Positions 1 to 9,019 of a DNA stretch of 64,000 bases are shown one piece after another. Within the stretch, counting starts at the first letter, position 1. Each line of letters opens with the position of its first letter. This DNA is from SpSt-333 sp964371615 (GTDB lineage Bacteria; Bacteroidota; Ignavibacteria; UBA10030; UBA8401). The DNA lies in contig CAYJMS010000004.1 in assembly GCA_964371615.1 (NCBI GenBank), positions 1 to 64,000 on the forward strand, given 5' to 3'. A program made the translations under genes and the position numbers. The notes below the pieces were generated by a model. That model had not been told where the DNA came from and made no database searches. It saw only the letters and a list, made by a program, of their open reading frames with translations.

Positions 1-808
<808 letters not shown>

Positions 809-936
809 ATAATTTTCATTACTTCAACCGGAGAATTGATTTGGTTATATGAAACGTTTGGTTTGATTGATTTTGGAGCCGTGCACACAAATTTTCAAAG
901 AACTATTCCGTTTAGTTGCGTTTCAAACGGGCTTTA

Positions 937-965
937 AATATAACAAGAAAAAGTCCGCCTGTCAA
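937..965 (-). promoter_or_regulatory. rRNA promoter proximal to 16S (P2)
   Basis: On the minus strand TTGACA (965-960) is separated by exactly 17 nt from TATATT (942-937). It lies about 130 nt upstream of the 16S 5' end. The close match to the sigma70 consensus suggests strong rRNA transcription and that this organism uses a classical -35/-10 promoter at this locus. Confidence 0.75.
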
Positions 966-1012
966 CAACTATTTTCCGAAATTTCTCAAAGAACAACAAC
1001 TATCGAGTTTTT

Positions 1013-1041
1013 AATATAAGAATTTATGTTTCAGTTGTCAA
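1013..1041 (-). promoter_or_regulatory. rRNA upstream promoter (P1)
   Basis: A second TTGACA (1041-1036) with a 17-nt spacer and TATATT (1018-1013) sits 76 bp upstream of the first copy. The identical hexamers and spacing indicate a tandem rRNA promoter pair. The rest of 809-1160 is AT-rich leader and intergenic DNA; I see no gene in it. Confidence 0.7.
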
Positions 1042-1160
1042 GATTTAACGATAGTACATGATTAATTATTTTTAAGGGATCCCTCTTTCCGATGGAAATC
1101 CGACAATCTTATCAGCTTTAATGTCTGGGAGCATTCGGCAGGTTATTTGCACTCCGAACG

Positions 1161-2471
1161 ATGTCTTTCTATATTCATGAACATCCCAACATGACTACAT
1201 GGAAATTATTATATAACCTGATTGTCGTTCCGTTCCTGTACGGTCTCTTTCATCTCGGCAAATTGTTCAATGCAAAAATCCGCCGGGGTATTGCGGGGCG
1301 TCAGGATCTCTTCGAACACCTTGCAAACCATACCGCTTCGTTCAGACACAAGAACCGGATATGGTTTCATGCCTCCTCGCTCGGGGAATTTGAACAAGCA
1401 AAACCGATCATCGTCGCATTAAAAAATAAATATCCCGATGTTCATGTCGTCGCTACATTTTTTTCTCCGTCGGGATACGAAAATTCCAAAAACTATAAAT
1501 TGGCCGATGCCATCTCCTACATTCCCTTCGACACATACACGAATGCACAGTCGTTTCTCCGGATCGTCCGGCCCACCGCTGCCATAATCCTGCGGTACGA
1601 CGTCTGGCCAAACATGATCTGGTCACTGCACGAACACAACATACCGGCGTTTATCGTGAATGCAACGATGAAAAAAGATTCCCCCCGCCTGCTGCCGCTG
1701 GCAAAACAATTTCACCGTTCGCTGTACGATTGCTTTTCGCATATTCTCACCGTCTCTGCAAACGACCTTGAAGCATTCCGGCTTTTCTCAGCTCTCCGCC
1801 CGACCTTTGACGCAATCGGCGACACGCGATTCGATCAGGTCATGTCGAGATCCATCATTGCGGCAACAAAAAACATCCTGCCGCATTCCGTCGTGGACGG
1901 GAAAAAAATTCTGATCATCGGTCAGAGCTGGGGCGAAGACGAATCGGTAGTCGTGCCGGTGATATTGAAGATGCAGGAGCAGGAGCCGTCGCTGCTCACA
2001 TTTATTGTACCGCATGAACCGACAATAGAACATCTTGACGCCGTGGAGCAGATGCTGGACGACGAATCATCATGCATCCGGTTTTCCGCAATGAACAATT
2101 ATAACGGCGAGAGAATCATCATTGTCGACAGCATCGGCATTCTTGTCGCATTATATCACTACGCTCATGTTGTGTACATCGGCGGAAGTTTCAAGCAAGG
2201 AATTCACAACGTCCTCGAACCGGCAGTCTTCGGCGTGCCTGTAGTGTTCGGCCCGAAGCATACCAATTCCCAGGAAGCGGTGGAGCTGGTCCGTCTCGGC
2301 GGAGGATTTGTCGTCCGAAACGAAAAGGAGTTGTACCGATTACTGCGCGCTCTTCTGCAGAACGATGACGAACGGAAACGCGCCGGCGCCGTTTCTGCAT
2401 CGTTCGTCCGGAACCACTGCGGAGCAACCGAGCGTTTTCTGCGATATCTGGAACCGTATTGCACGCCATGA
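1161..2471 (+). CDS. waaA: 3-deoxy-D-manno-octulosonic acid transferase (KDO transferase)
   Basis: Transfers KDO from CMP-KDO to lipid A precursors at the inner membrane, the first step of LPS core synthesis. The 436-aa length is typical. An N-terminal membrane anchor near residues 13-33 precedes the GT30 N-domain, which shows the family Glu in ASSLGEFEQAKP. The C-terminal GT-B domain has YIGGSFKQGIHNVLEPA and GVPVVFGPKHTNSQEA. ATG 1161 is used here; an in-frame ATG at 1191 (MTTWKLLYNL) is an equally plausible start and neither has a clear ribosome binding site. The stop overlaps the priA start by 4 nt (ATGA). Presence implies a KDO-containing LPS. Confidence 0.93.
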   Translation: MSFYIHEHPNMTTWKLLYNLIVVPFLYGLFHLGKLFNAKIRRGIAGRQDLFEHLANHTASFRHKNRIWFHASSLGEFEQAKPIIVALKNKYPDVHVVATFFSPSGYENSKNYKLADAISYIPFDTYTNAQSFLRIVRPTAAIILRYDVWPNMIWSLHEHNIPAFIVNATMKKDSPRLLPLAKQFHRSLYDCFSHILTVSANDLEAFRLFSALRPTFDAIGDTRFDQVMSRSIIAATKNILPHSVVDGKKILIIGQSWGEDESVVVPVILKMQEQEPSLLTFIVPHEPTIEHLDAVEQMLDDESSCIRFSAMNNYNGERIIIVDSIGILVALYHYAHVVYIGGSFKQGIHNVLEPAVFGVPVVFGPKHTNSQEAVELVRLGGGFVVRNEKELYRLLRALLQNDDERKRAGAVSASFVRNHCGATERFLRYLEPYCTP

Positions 2472-4969
2472 CCACTCCCTACGCGAATGTTGCACTGCCA
2501 GTGCCGCTTTCCCAACTCTTCACCTATTCCATTCCGGAGCATCTTTACCATTCCGCCCAACGCGGTTCCGTGGTGATTGTACCGTTCGGCACGAAAGTAC
2601 TGACGGGAGTCATCATCGAACGTACCGGCACTCCTCCCGAACGTTCGCTCCGAAATATTATTGACGTGCTTCCGCGAACACTGGAAGTAACCGAGGAGAA
2701 TGTCAAAACAGCGCTCTGGATTGCGGAGTATTATCACGCACCGATCGGCGAAACGATGAAACTCTTTCTGCACGTCGGATTAAGCCAGATCAGTAACCGG
2801 ATCGTTTCGTTGAGAAATCCATCGGGAATGCCGAAGGACTCCACGCCGTCGCAATCGAAAGAGTGGGTAAAGATCCACCGGTTCCTCTCACAGGGATCCG
2901 CAACAATCAAGGGACTGCAAAAAGCGACTTCGATTAAGAGCATCCATTCCGTCGTCAATGCGTATGTCGAAAAGGGATTGCTGGTACTGGAAGAACGCCT
3001 GGCAACGAAACCTTCGGCAAAAAAAGAATGGTGTGTACGGTTCACCGCTCCTGCAGAAACGCCTCCTCTCAAGACCGACAGCCACCGTACTCTCTTCGAA
3101 TTCCTTCAATCCCACGGTCACGAGGAACTGCCGGTGAAGGAGGTTATGCAAAAAACATCGGTGTCGTTATCCATCATTAAAACATTTCATAAGAAACAGA
3201 TCCTCGAATTGTTTCAGCGGAATGTTTCCCGCCGGCAATTGATCGGGACGGACGACCAGTCGGAGCGGTCCCTCACCATACAATTGAATGACGATCAACA
3301 TACGGCGGTCGACAGCATCACCCATGCAATGGCGAACCGGTCGGCAGCAACGTTTCTTCTCTACGGCATCACCGGCAGCGGTAAAACACAGGTCTATATA
3401 GAGATTATCCGTGAATGTCTCTCCCGAAATAAAACCGCGATCGTGCTGGTACCGGAGATTTCGCTGACACCGCAAACTGTCCGGCGCTTCCATGCGCATT
3501 TCGGCGATGCGGTGGTGTGGATTCACAGTAAAATGTCCGCCGGCGAGCGGTATGATGCCTGGCGTCTGTCCAAAGAGGGAACGTATAAGATCGTCATCGG
3601 TCCCCGGTCGGCACTTTTCGCGCCGTTGAACAATCTCGGATTGATTATCGTCGACGAAGAACATGAATCGTCGTATAAGCAATACGACGCCACGCCGCGG
3701 TATCATGCACGGGATGTCGCCATCGTCCGGGGGGCACAGAATAATGCCGTTGTCGTCCTCGGTTCGGCAACGCCGTCCATCGAATCGTACACCAACGCCG
3801 TCGAGGGAAAATTTACGATGCTGCAACTGCCGCACCGCGCCGACAACGCCCATCTTCCTCCGGTGGAAATTGTGAACATGGTCGACGAACGTCAGCGGCG
3901 GTATCAGGCGATGAAGGTGAAAGCAAAGGAGATTGGAAAGAAAGCGTTCGAGGATGCGGCGAAGAGCATCTCGACGGTACTGGAAGAGAAAATCCGCGAC
4001 CGGATTGAAAAGAAAGAGGGAGTGATCCTGCTTCAGAACCGGCGCGGATTTGCTCCGTTCATCGAGTGCAACAGCTGCGGGCATGTGGAACAATGCGCAC
4101 GATGCAACGTCACCATGACGTATCATGCCGTGCAGAAGCATTTGCGGTGCCATTACTGCGGCGCCATTGCGGCTCCTCCGACTACGTGCTCGCAGTGCGG
4201 TGGATTTGAATTTACCATGCGCGGATTCGGAACACAAAGAGTCGAGGAGGAACTCCGGTCATTGTTCCCCACCGCACGCATCCTGCGGATGGATCTCGAC
4301 ACGACCGCCGGAAAGCATTCCCACGAAAAGATCCTTCGTGCATTCGGCAACGGCGAAGCGGATATACTCCTGGGCACGCAGATGGTCGCCAAGGGATTGG
4401 ATTTCCCTCGCGTGACGCTGGTCGGCGTCATCTCCGCCGACACACAGATGATGTTGCCGGATTTTCGTTCTGCCGAACGGACATTCCAATTGCTGACACA
4501 GGTTGCGGGACGGGCAGGACGAAGCACGCTGCGCGGCGAAGTGATCATTCAAACATCGCAACCGGATCATTATGCATTGAAACATGTCCGGGACCATGAT
4601 TTTGTTGGATTTTATACCGAAGAGATCGGATTCCGGCGATCGGTCGGGTATCCCCCGTACGCGCGTATCGTTGTATTGGAGTTCAAAGGGAAATCGGAAA
4701 AAAAGGTTGAAGAGATTGCCATGCTTTTCGGAAAGAAATTGTCCTCAATCATCGAGCGGCAGTGGCTGCTCGGGCCTGCGCCGGCAGTACTATCGAAAAT
4801 CAAGGACGACTATCGCTGGCACATTATCGTGAAGGCAGATAAAGAAAAGGATAAAAACGGAACACGGGCAAGAACAGCCGTTGCCCGTGTTTACGCAGAA
4901 CTTCAGAAAGAGTCTCATGCTCGAATGGTGTCCGTCACTATTGACGTCGATCCGGCAGGAATTCTTTAA
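2468..4969 (+). CDS. priA: primosomal protein N', replication restart helicase PriA
   Basis: A 3'-5' superfamily 2 DNA helicase that recognises stalled forks and starts primosome reassembly. Residues 1-100 look like the DNA-binding domain (MTTPYANVALPVPLSQLFTY). The helicase core has Walker A GITGSGKTQVY and the DEEH box in VDEEHE, with GSATPS and QVAGRAGR later. The eight-Cys zinc region is present (CNSCG, CARC, CHYCG, CSQCGG). ATG 2468 overlaps the waaA stop as ATGA and is preferred over the TTG at 2459. About 30 extra charged residues precede the zinc region (VDERQRRYQAMKVKAKEIGK). The gene ends one base before the convergent Yip1 gene's stop codon. Confidence 0.96.
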   Translation: MTTPYANVALPVPLSQLFTYSIPEHLYHSAQRGSVVIVPFGTKVLTGVIIERTGTPPERSLRNIIDVLPRTLEVTEENVKTALWIAEYYHAPIGETMKLFLHVGLSQISNRIVSLRNPSGMPKDSTPSQSKEWVKIHRFLSQGSATIKGLQKATSIKSIHSVVNAYVEKGLLVLEERLATKPSAKKEWCVRFTAPAETPPLKTDSHRTLFEFLQSHGHEELPVKEVMQKTSVSLSIIKTFHKKQILELFQRNVSRRQLIGTDDQSERSLTIQLNDDQHTAVDSITHAMANRSAATFLLYGITGSGKTQVYIEIIRECLSRNKTAIVLVPEISLTPQTVRRFHAHFGDAVVWIHSKMSAGERYDAWRLSKEGTYKIVIGPRSALFAPLNNLGLIIVDEEHESSYKQYDATPRYHARDVAIVRGAQNNAVVVLGSATPSIESYTNAVEGKFTMLQLPHRADNAHLPPVEIVNMVDERQRRYQAMKVKAKEIGKKAFEDAAKSISTVLEEKIRDRIEKKEGVILLQNRRGFAPFIECNSCGHVEQCARCNVTMTYHAVQKHLRCHYCGAIAAPPTTCSQCGGFEFTMRGFGTQRVEEELRSLFPTARILRMDLDTTAGKHSHEKILRAFGNGEADILLGTQMVAKGLDFPRVTLVGVISADTQMMLPDFRSAERTFQLLTQVAGRAGRSTLRGEVIIQTSQPDHYALKHVRDHDFVGFYTEEIGFRRSVGYPPYARIVVLEFKGKSEKKVEEIAMLFGKKLSSIIERQWLLGPAPAVLSKIKDDYRWHIIVKADKEKDKNGTRARTAVARVYAELQKESHARMVSVTIDVDPAGIL

Positions 4970-5728
4970 TTATCCGCCGAATCCGATACCGACAAATGCT
5001 TTGATCAGCGTCCAAACCAGCCAAACACCGCCGACAACACCAAGGGATTTTCCGATCGTTACACTCCACACTTTTGACAGACCGATCGCGGTCACGTAGA
5101 GTATCCAGAATTCGAACAGATTGATTGCCATTAACAATTTATGCGTGGTATCATTCGGATCCACTTTGTCGAGCACCAAACTCGCCGCCGGCTGGGCATA
5201 CAGCGATCCCATCGATACAACAAGGATCATCGTGACCAGTGTCGTAACAGGAGCGATATAGGTGGCAAGACCGTTGACTTCAAGAACTTTTCCATATGCA
5301 ACAGTCGATTTGAAAACCACCTTTCCGATCAGCCAATAGACTAACGAATAAACGAACAGTGCGAAAACGACAACGACGACAACACCAATCGTACCGAAGA
5401 CCAGAAACATCGGCGATCCGGGTTTTGAAAATGACATTGCCTGATCTGCCTGTTCCTGTGTCATTTTCCCTTCGGCGATCTGCTTTTCAAATTGCTGCAT
5501 TTGCGCAGCTGACATTTCATCCTGTATCGCCGGTTGTGCAAAGACCACCAGTGTGAATCCAACAGCAAAGACGATTGCCAGAATCATCGGAATCATCCAA
5601 TTGGAAGTCTTCGGTTCCGTTGATACAATTGATTGGAATACCTCGGCAGGAGATGTCAAAATACCAACAAATTTGTCGGAGAGAGACATTTCGGTGGATT
5701 CCTGTGGGGGTCGGATTTCTTCGGGCAT
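4970..5728 (-). CDS. Yip1-family integral membrane protein
   Basis: A 252-aa protein with a soluble N-terminus (proline/glutamate rich, then a segment typical of Yip1 proteins: ILTSPAEVFQSI) followed by about five hydrophobic segments. A charged loop rich in Gln and Glu follows the first. This matches prokaryotic Yip1 proteins, whose function is not established; membrane organisation or transport are guesses. ATG 5728 is preceded by AAAGGAAA at good spacing and is preferred over TTG 5743. It is convergent with priA, with stop codons directly abutting. Confidence 0.7.
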   Translation of the reverse strand: MPEEIRPPQESTEMSLSDKFVGILTSPAEVFQSIVSTEPKTSNWMIPMILAIVFAVGFTLVVFAQPAIQDEMSAAQMQQFEKQIAEGKMTQEQADQAMSFSKPGSPMFLVFGTIGVVVVVVFALFVYSLVYWLIGKVVFKSTVAYGKVLEVNGLATYIAPVTTLVTMILVVSMGSLYAQPAASLVLDKVDPNDTTHKLLMAINLFEFWILYVTAIGLSKVWSVTIGKSLGVVGGVWLVWTLIKAFVGIGFGG

Positions 5729-5908
5729 AGGTTTTCCTTTCAATGTTCGTGATAAAGTTGAGCATAGTGTACTAAATCATCTCTGAACTGTCAATTAAAG
5801 ATTTCCGGAATTTCGGATGAGCGCGTATTGAATAATGGTCGAAAAAATAGTACATAGTCTTAATGAAATTGATCGTAAATCACTCTTAAATCAAGGAATT
5901 GCACGAAT

Positions 5909-6520
5909 ATGTTCATCTCATTTGAAGGCATCGATTGCTGTGGTAAGACAACGCAAGTAACATTGCTGTTGGAAAAACTCCAATCCGTAAACCGGCAATA
6001 CCTCTTGCTTCGTGAACCCGGGGGAACATCCATCTCCGAGAAAATCCGATCGATTTTGCTGGATAAGAAGAATATGAACATGACACAGATGACGGAGTTG
6101 CTGCTGTTTTCCGCCAGTCGCGTACAATTGGTGAATGAAATAATTAAGCCTGCGCTGGCGGACCGGAAGATCGTTATTTGCGACCGGTATGTGGATTCGA
6201 CGACTGCATATCAGGGATACGGCCGTGGATTGCTTCTGGGAGCGGTAAAAACGATCAATCGTGTGGCAACAATGGACGTGATGCCCAAAAAAACATTCTT
6301 CATCGACATTACCGTGCAGGAAATGGTTGAACGGCGTAAAGCCAGTCAGCACGAAACCGACAGGATGGAATTAAGCAACGAAGAGTTCTTTTCGAAGGTA
6401 CGGAAAGGATATCACGAATTGGCGAAGGAAGAACCGGATCGATTTGTTGTCATCAACGGCAAGCAGACAATGATGGAGATCCATGAAGAGGTCTGGAATA
6501 TCGTCAGCCAATTGATTTAA
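5909..6520 (+). CDS. tmk: thymidylate kinase
   Basis: Phosphorylates dTMP to dTDP. The 203-aa length is normal. The P-loop FEGIDCCGKTTQ is at residues 5-16, with the dTMP-binding REPGGT and the DRYVDSTTAYQGYGRGL segment, where DRY and the following Ser/Thr contact nucleotide. The lid region is near residues 140-150. AAGGA lies about 10 nt upstream of ATG 5909. It converges on hypE with a 12-nt gap. Confidence 0.96.
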   Translation: MFISFEGIDCCGKTTQVTLLLEKLQSVNRQYLLLREPGGTSISEKIRSILLDKKNMNMTQMTELLLFSASRVQLVNEIIKPALADRKIVICDRYVDSTTAYQGYGRGLLLGAVKTINRVATMDVMPKKTFFIDITVQEMVERRKASQHETDRMELSNEEFFSKVRKGYHELAKEEPDRFVVINGKQTMMEIHEEVWNIVSQLI

Positions 6521-6532
6521 CCGACAGCGGTG

Positions 6533-7588
6533 TTAACATATCCGCGGCAGTTGTTCGCCGGATATCATATCCACCACCCGGTCTCCGCCGATGGTGGTCC
6601 TGAGCATCACCATTCCAGAATGATCACCGGTCACTGTGCCGATGATCGCTGCATTCGCCCCGTATTGATGATGCCGCATGACGGCAAGAATTTTTTCGGC
6701 ATCCTGCGGAGCAACGATCGCAATCAACTTCCCCTCGTTCGCAACATACAACGGATCAAAACCGAGTATCTCACAGGCGGAACGGACACTCTCCGTTACC
6801 GGAATGGATTGTTCGAAGATCCGGATTCCTTTTTGCGCGGAGCCGGCAATTTCGTTCAACGTGCTCGCCACACCGCCCCGCGTCGGATCGCGAAGAAAAT
6901 TTATATTGGATGATGCCGCGTACATCTCCTCCACCAATCCGTTCAACGCACACGAGTCGGATTGAATTTCGGATTCGAATTCCAATCCTTCGCGAACGGA
7001 CATGATCGCCATACCGTGATCACCTATCGTCCCGCTGAGAATGATCGCGTCGCCCGGTTGAATCCGCGACGGAAGTATGTCCCTACCGTGCGGAACGACT
7101 CCGACTCCGGCAGTGGTGATGAACACTTTATCCGCTTTCCCTCGCGGCACCACTTTAGTATCACCGGTAACAATTTTTACGCCGGCCCGTTCTGCCGCTG
7201 CCGCCATGGAAACGACGACCGATTCTAATTCGCATAACGGCAATCCTTCCTCCAAAATAAACGATGCCGAAAGATATGTCGGTTGCGCTCCGCACATTGC
7301 CAGATCGTTCACCGTGCCGTTGACCGCAAGTTCTCCGATCGTTCCGCCGGGGAAAAAAATCGGGCTGACGACATAGGAATCGGTTGATAGCGCTATGCGT
7401 CCTTTTTCGACATTCAGCACTGCGCCATCGTGCATCAGATTCAATTCGGGATTGGAGAAATACCGCTTGAACATCTGTTCGATCAGACGGTGTGTTAACG
7501 ATCCGCCGCCGCCGTGCGCCAAGACGATCGTATCGTAATCGTTCTTCGGTATGGGACAATTGAGTCCGTTAGTGATGTCGTTGTTCAT
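6533..7588 (-). CDS. hypE: hydrogenase maturation protein HypE (carbamoyl dehydratase)
   Basis: Dehydrates the carbamoyl group on its own C-terminal cysteine to a thiocyanate, the source of the CN ligands of the NiFe centre. It is a 351-aa AIR-synthase/PurM-like protein with AHGGGGSLTHRL near the N-terminus, GDTKVV and FLRDPTRGGVAS in the middle, and the diagnostic C-terminal tail LPRIC ending in the acceptor Cys. ATG 7588 is chosen because the family starts just before this region; the upstream extension to 7798 has no family resemblance and overlaps hypD. Last gene of the hyp run. Confidence 0.96.
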   Translation of the reverse strand: MNNDITNGLNCPIPKNDYDTIVLAHGGGGSLTHRLIEQMFKRYFSNPELNLMHDGAVLNVEKGRIALSTDSYVVSPIFFPGGTIGELAVNGTVNDLAMCGAQPTYLSASFILEEGLPLCELESVVVSMAAAAERAGVKIVTGDTKVVPRGKADKVFITTAGVGVVPHGRDILPSRIQPGDAIILSGTIGDHGMAIMSVREGLEFESEIQSDSCALNGLVEEMYAASSNINFLRDPTRGGVASTLNEIAGSAQKGIRIFEQSIPVTESVRSACEILGFDPLYVANEGKLIAIVAPQDAEKILAVMRHHQYGANAAIIGTVTGDHSGMVMLRTTIGGDRVVDMISGEQLPRIC

Positions 7589-7634
7589 AATTATTATTCG
7601 TGCAGACTTGTCAAATCTTATGGATTTGGCAAGT

Positions 7635-8720
7635 CTACTTTTTTTTGAAATTATAATACGCGGCGCATGCGCCTTCGGAAGAAACCATGGGAGCGCCGAG
7701 GGGATGCTCGGGAGTACAGTGGCCGCCAAAAGCCGAGCATTCATGCGGTTTTTTCCGTCCACGCAAAATTTCACCCGCAATACACAACGGCGATTCATGT
7801 ACGATCACCGGGCCGAGATCGAACTTGACTTCCGCGTCATACATTTTGAATTGCTCCTTCAACCGGTACCCGCTGTCGGGAATTGTACCGATACCCCTCC
7901 ATGATCGATGGGTGATCTCGAAGACGCTGAAGATCATCTCTTGTGCGGTAGTATTCCCTTCCTGTTTTACCACCCGGGCATACTGATTTTCGATCTCGTG
8001 CCGGCCTTCCTCCAATTGTGTCACCAACATCAGGATTCCTTGCAGAATGTCGATCGATTCAAAGCCGGTAACGACCATCGGAACACGGTATTTTTCTGCG
8101 AGGGGAATGTACTCGTTGAATCCCATAATTGTACAGACATGTCCCGCAGCAAGAAATCCCTGCACGCTATTGTCCGTCGACGACAATAATGCTTCCATTG
8201 CGGGAGGAACAAGGACGTGAGAACAGAGGATCGAAAAGTTTGTTACGGAATTTTTATGCGCATGCCACACTGCCATCGCATTTGCCGGGGCGGTCGTTTC
8301 AAATCCCACCGCAAAAAAGACCACTTCTTTGCCGGGATTCTGTTGTGCAATCTTCACGGCATCAAGCGGCGAATAGACGATCCGCACATCTCCTCCGCCC
8401 GCCTTCACATGCAGCAGGTCGGTGGTATTACCGGGAACACGCAGCATATCGCCAAACGAGGTAAAGATAACATCGGGCCGGGATGCGATGATCATCGCCT
8501 TTTCGATCAGTTCCAATGGCGTCACGCAGACCGGACATCCCGGTCCGTGCACGATGGAGAGTGTGTCAGGCAGCAGTTGTTCCAAACCCGATTTGACGAT
8601 TGAATGGGTTTGTCCGCCGCAAATCTCCATAATGGTCCATGGCCGCGTGGTTACGGCCTGGATCTTGCCGGAGAGTTTTTTCGCCAACACGGGATCACGG
8701 AATTCTTCAAGATATTTCAC
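7635..8720 (-). CDS. hypD: hydrogenase maturation protein HypD
   Basis: Iron-sulfur scaffold that works with HypC to assemble Fe(CN)2CO for NiFe hydrogenases. The 361-aa protein has the family cysteines in MEICGGQTHS, HGPGCPVCVTP and AGHVCTIMG, plus the C-terminal [4Fe-4S] region (CIAGEILRG, HECSAFGGHC, GACAAYY). The start is GTG 8720, overlapping the hypC stop (GTGA), which indicates translational coupling. Contiguous hypF-hypC-hypD-hypE order on the minus strand. Confidence 0.97.
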   Translation of the reverse strand: MKYLEEFRDPVLAKKLSGKIQAVTTRPWTIMEICGGQTHSIVKSGLEQLLPDTLSIVHGPGCPVCVTPLELIEKAMIIASRPDVIFTSFGDMLRVPGNTTDLLHVKAGGGDVRIVYSPLDAVKIAQQNPGKEVVFFAVGFETTAPANAMAVWHAHKNSVTNFSILCSHVLVPPAMEALLSSTDNSVQGFLAAGHVCTIMGFNEYIPLAEKYRVPMVVTGFESIDILQGILMLVTQLEEGRHEIENQYARVVKQEGNTTAQEMIFSVFEITHRSWRGIGTIPDSGYRLKEQFKMYDAEVKFDLGPVIVHESPLCIAGEILRGRKKPHECSAFGGHCTPEHPLGAPMVSSEGACAAYYNFKKK

Positions 8721-8965
8721 TCTTCACCTTCGAGTTCTCTTCGAACTTCGTCCGATGCCAGCATGCGGAGCGTTTCCATTGCATCCTCCTCGTCCACAAT
8801 GCTGAGGGCAAATCCGACGTGGACGAGGACGTAATCGTTTATCTTCGCCTCGGGCAGCATTTCAAAACAGACCGTCTTTTTTATGCCTCCGAAGTTCACC
8901 TTTCCCATTTTGGGATATTCGGTTTCTTCGAACGACTCAATTTTACCGGGGATTGCTAAGCACAT
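8717..8965 (-). CDS. hypC: hydrogenase assembly chaperone HypC/HupF
   Basis: Small chaperone (82 aa) that carries the Fe(CN)2CO unit with HypD and binds the precursor large subunit. It starts with the defining MCLAIPGKI, whose Cys2 is the functional ligand. The family core DYVLVHVGFALSIVDEEDA is near residues 40-60. It is coupled to hypD by a 4-nt overlap. Only one HypC-type chaperone is present for two large subunits. Confidence 0.97.
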   Translation of the reverse strand: MCLAIPGKIESFEETEYPKMGKVNFGGIKKTVCFEMLPEAKINDYVLVHVGFALSIVDEEDAMETLRMLASDEVRRELEGEE

Positions 8966-9019
8966 AAGAGATTTTGTTTATATGTTTATCGATACACATA
9001 TACGATGTCATTGAATTAT

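Noticed and set aside
3167..4237. 356-codon minus-strand frame opposite priA
   Set aside because: Antisense shadow of the priA helicase core; no start context and no recognisable domain.
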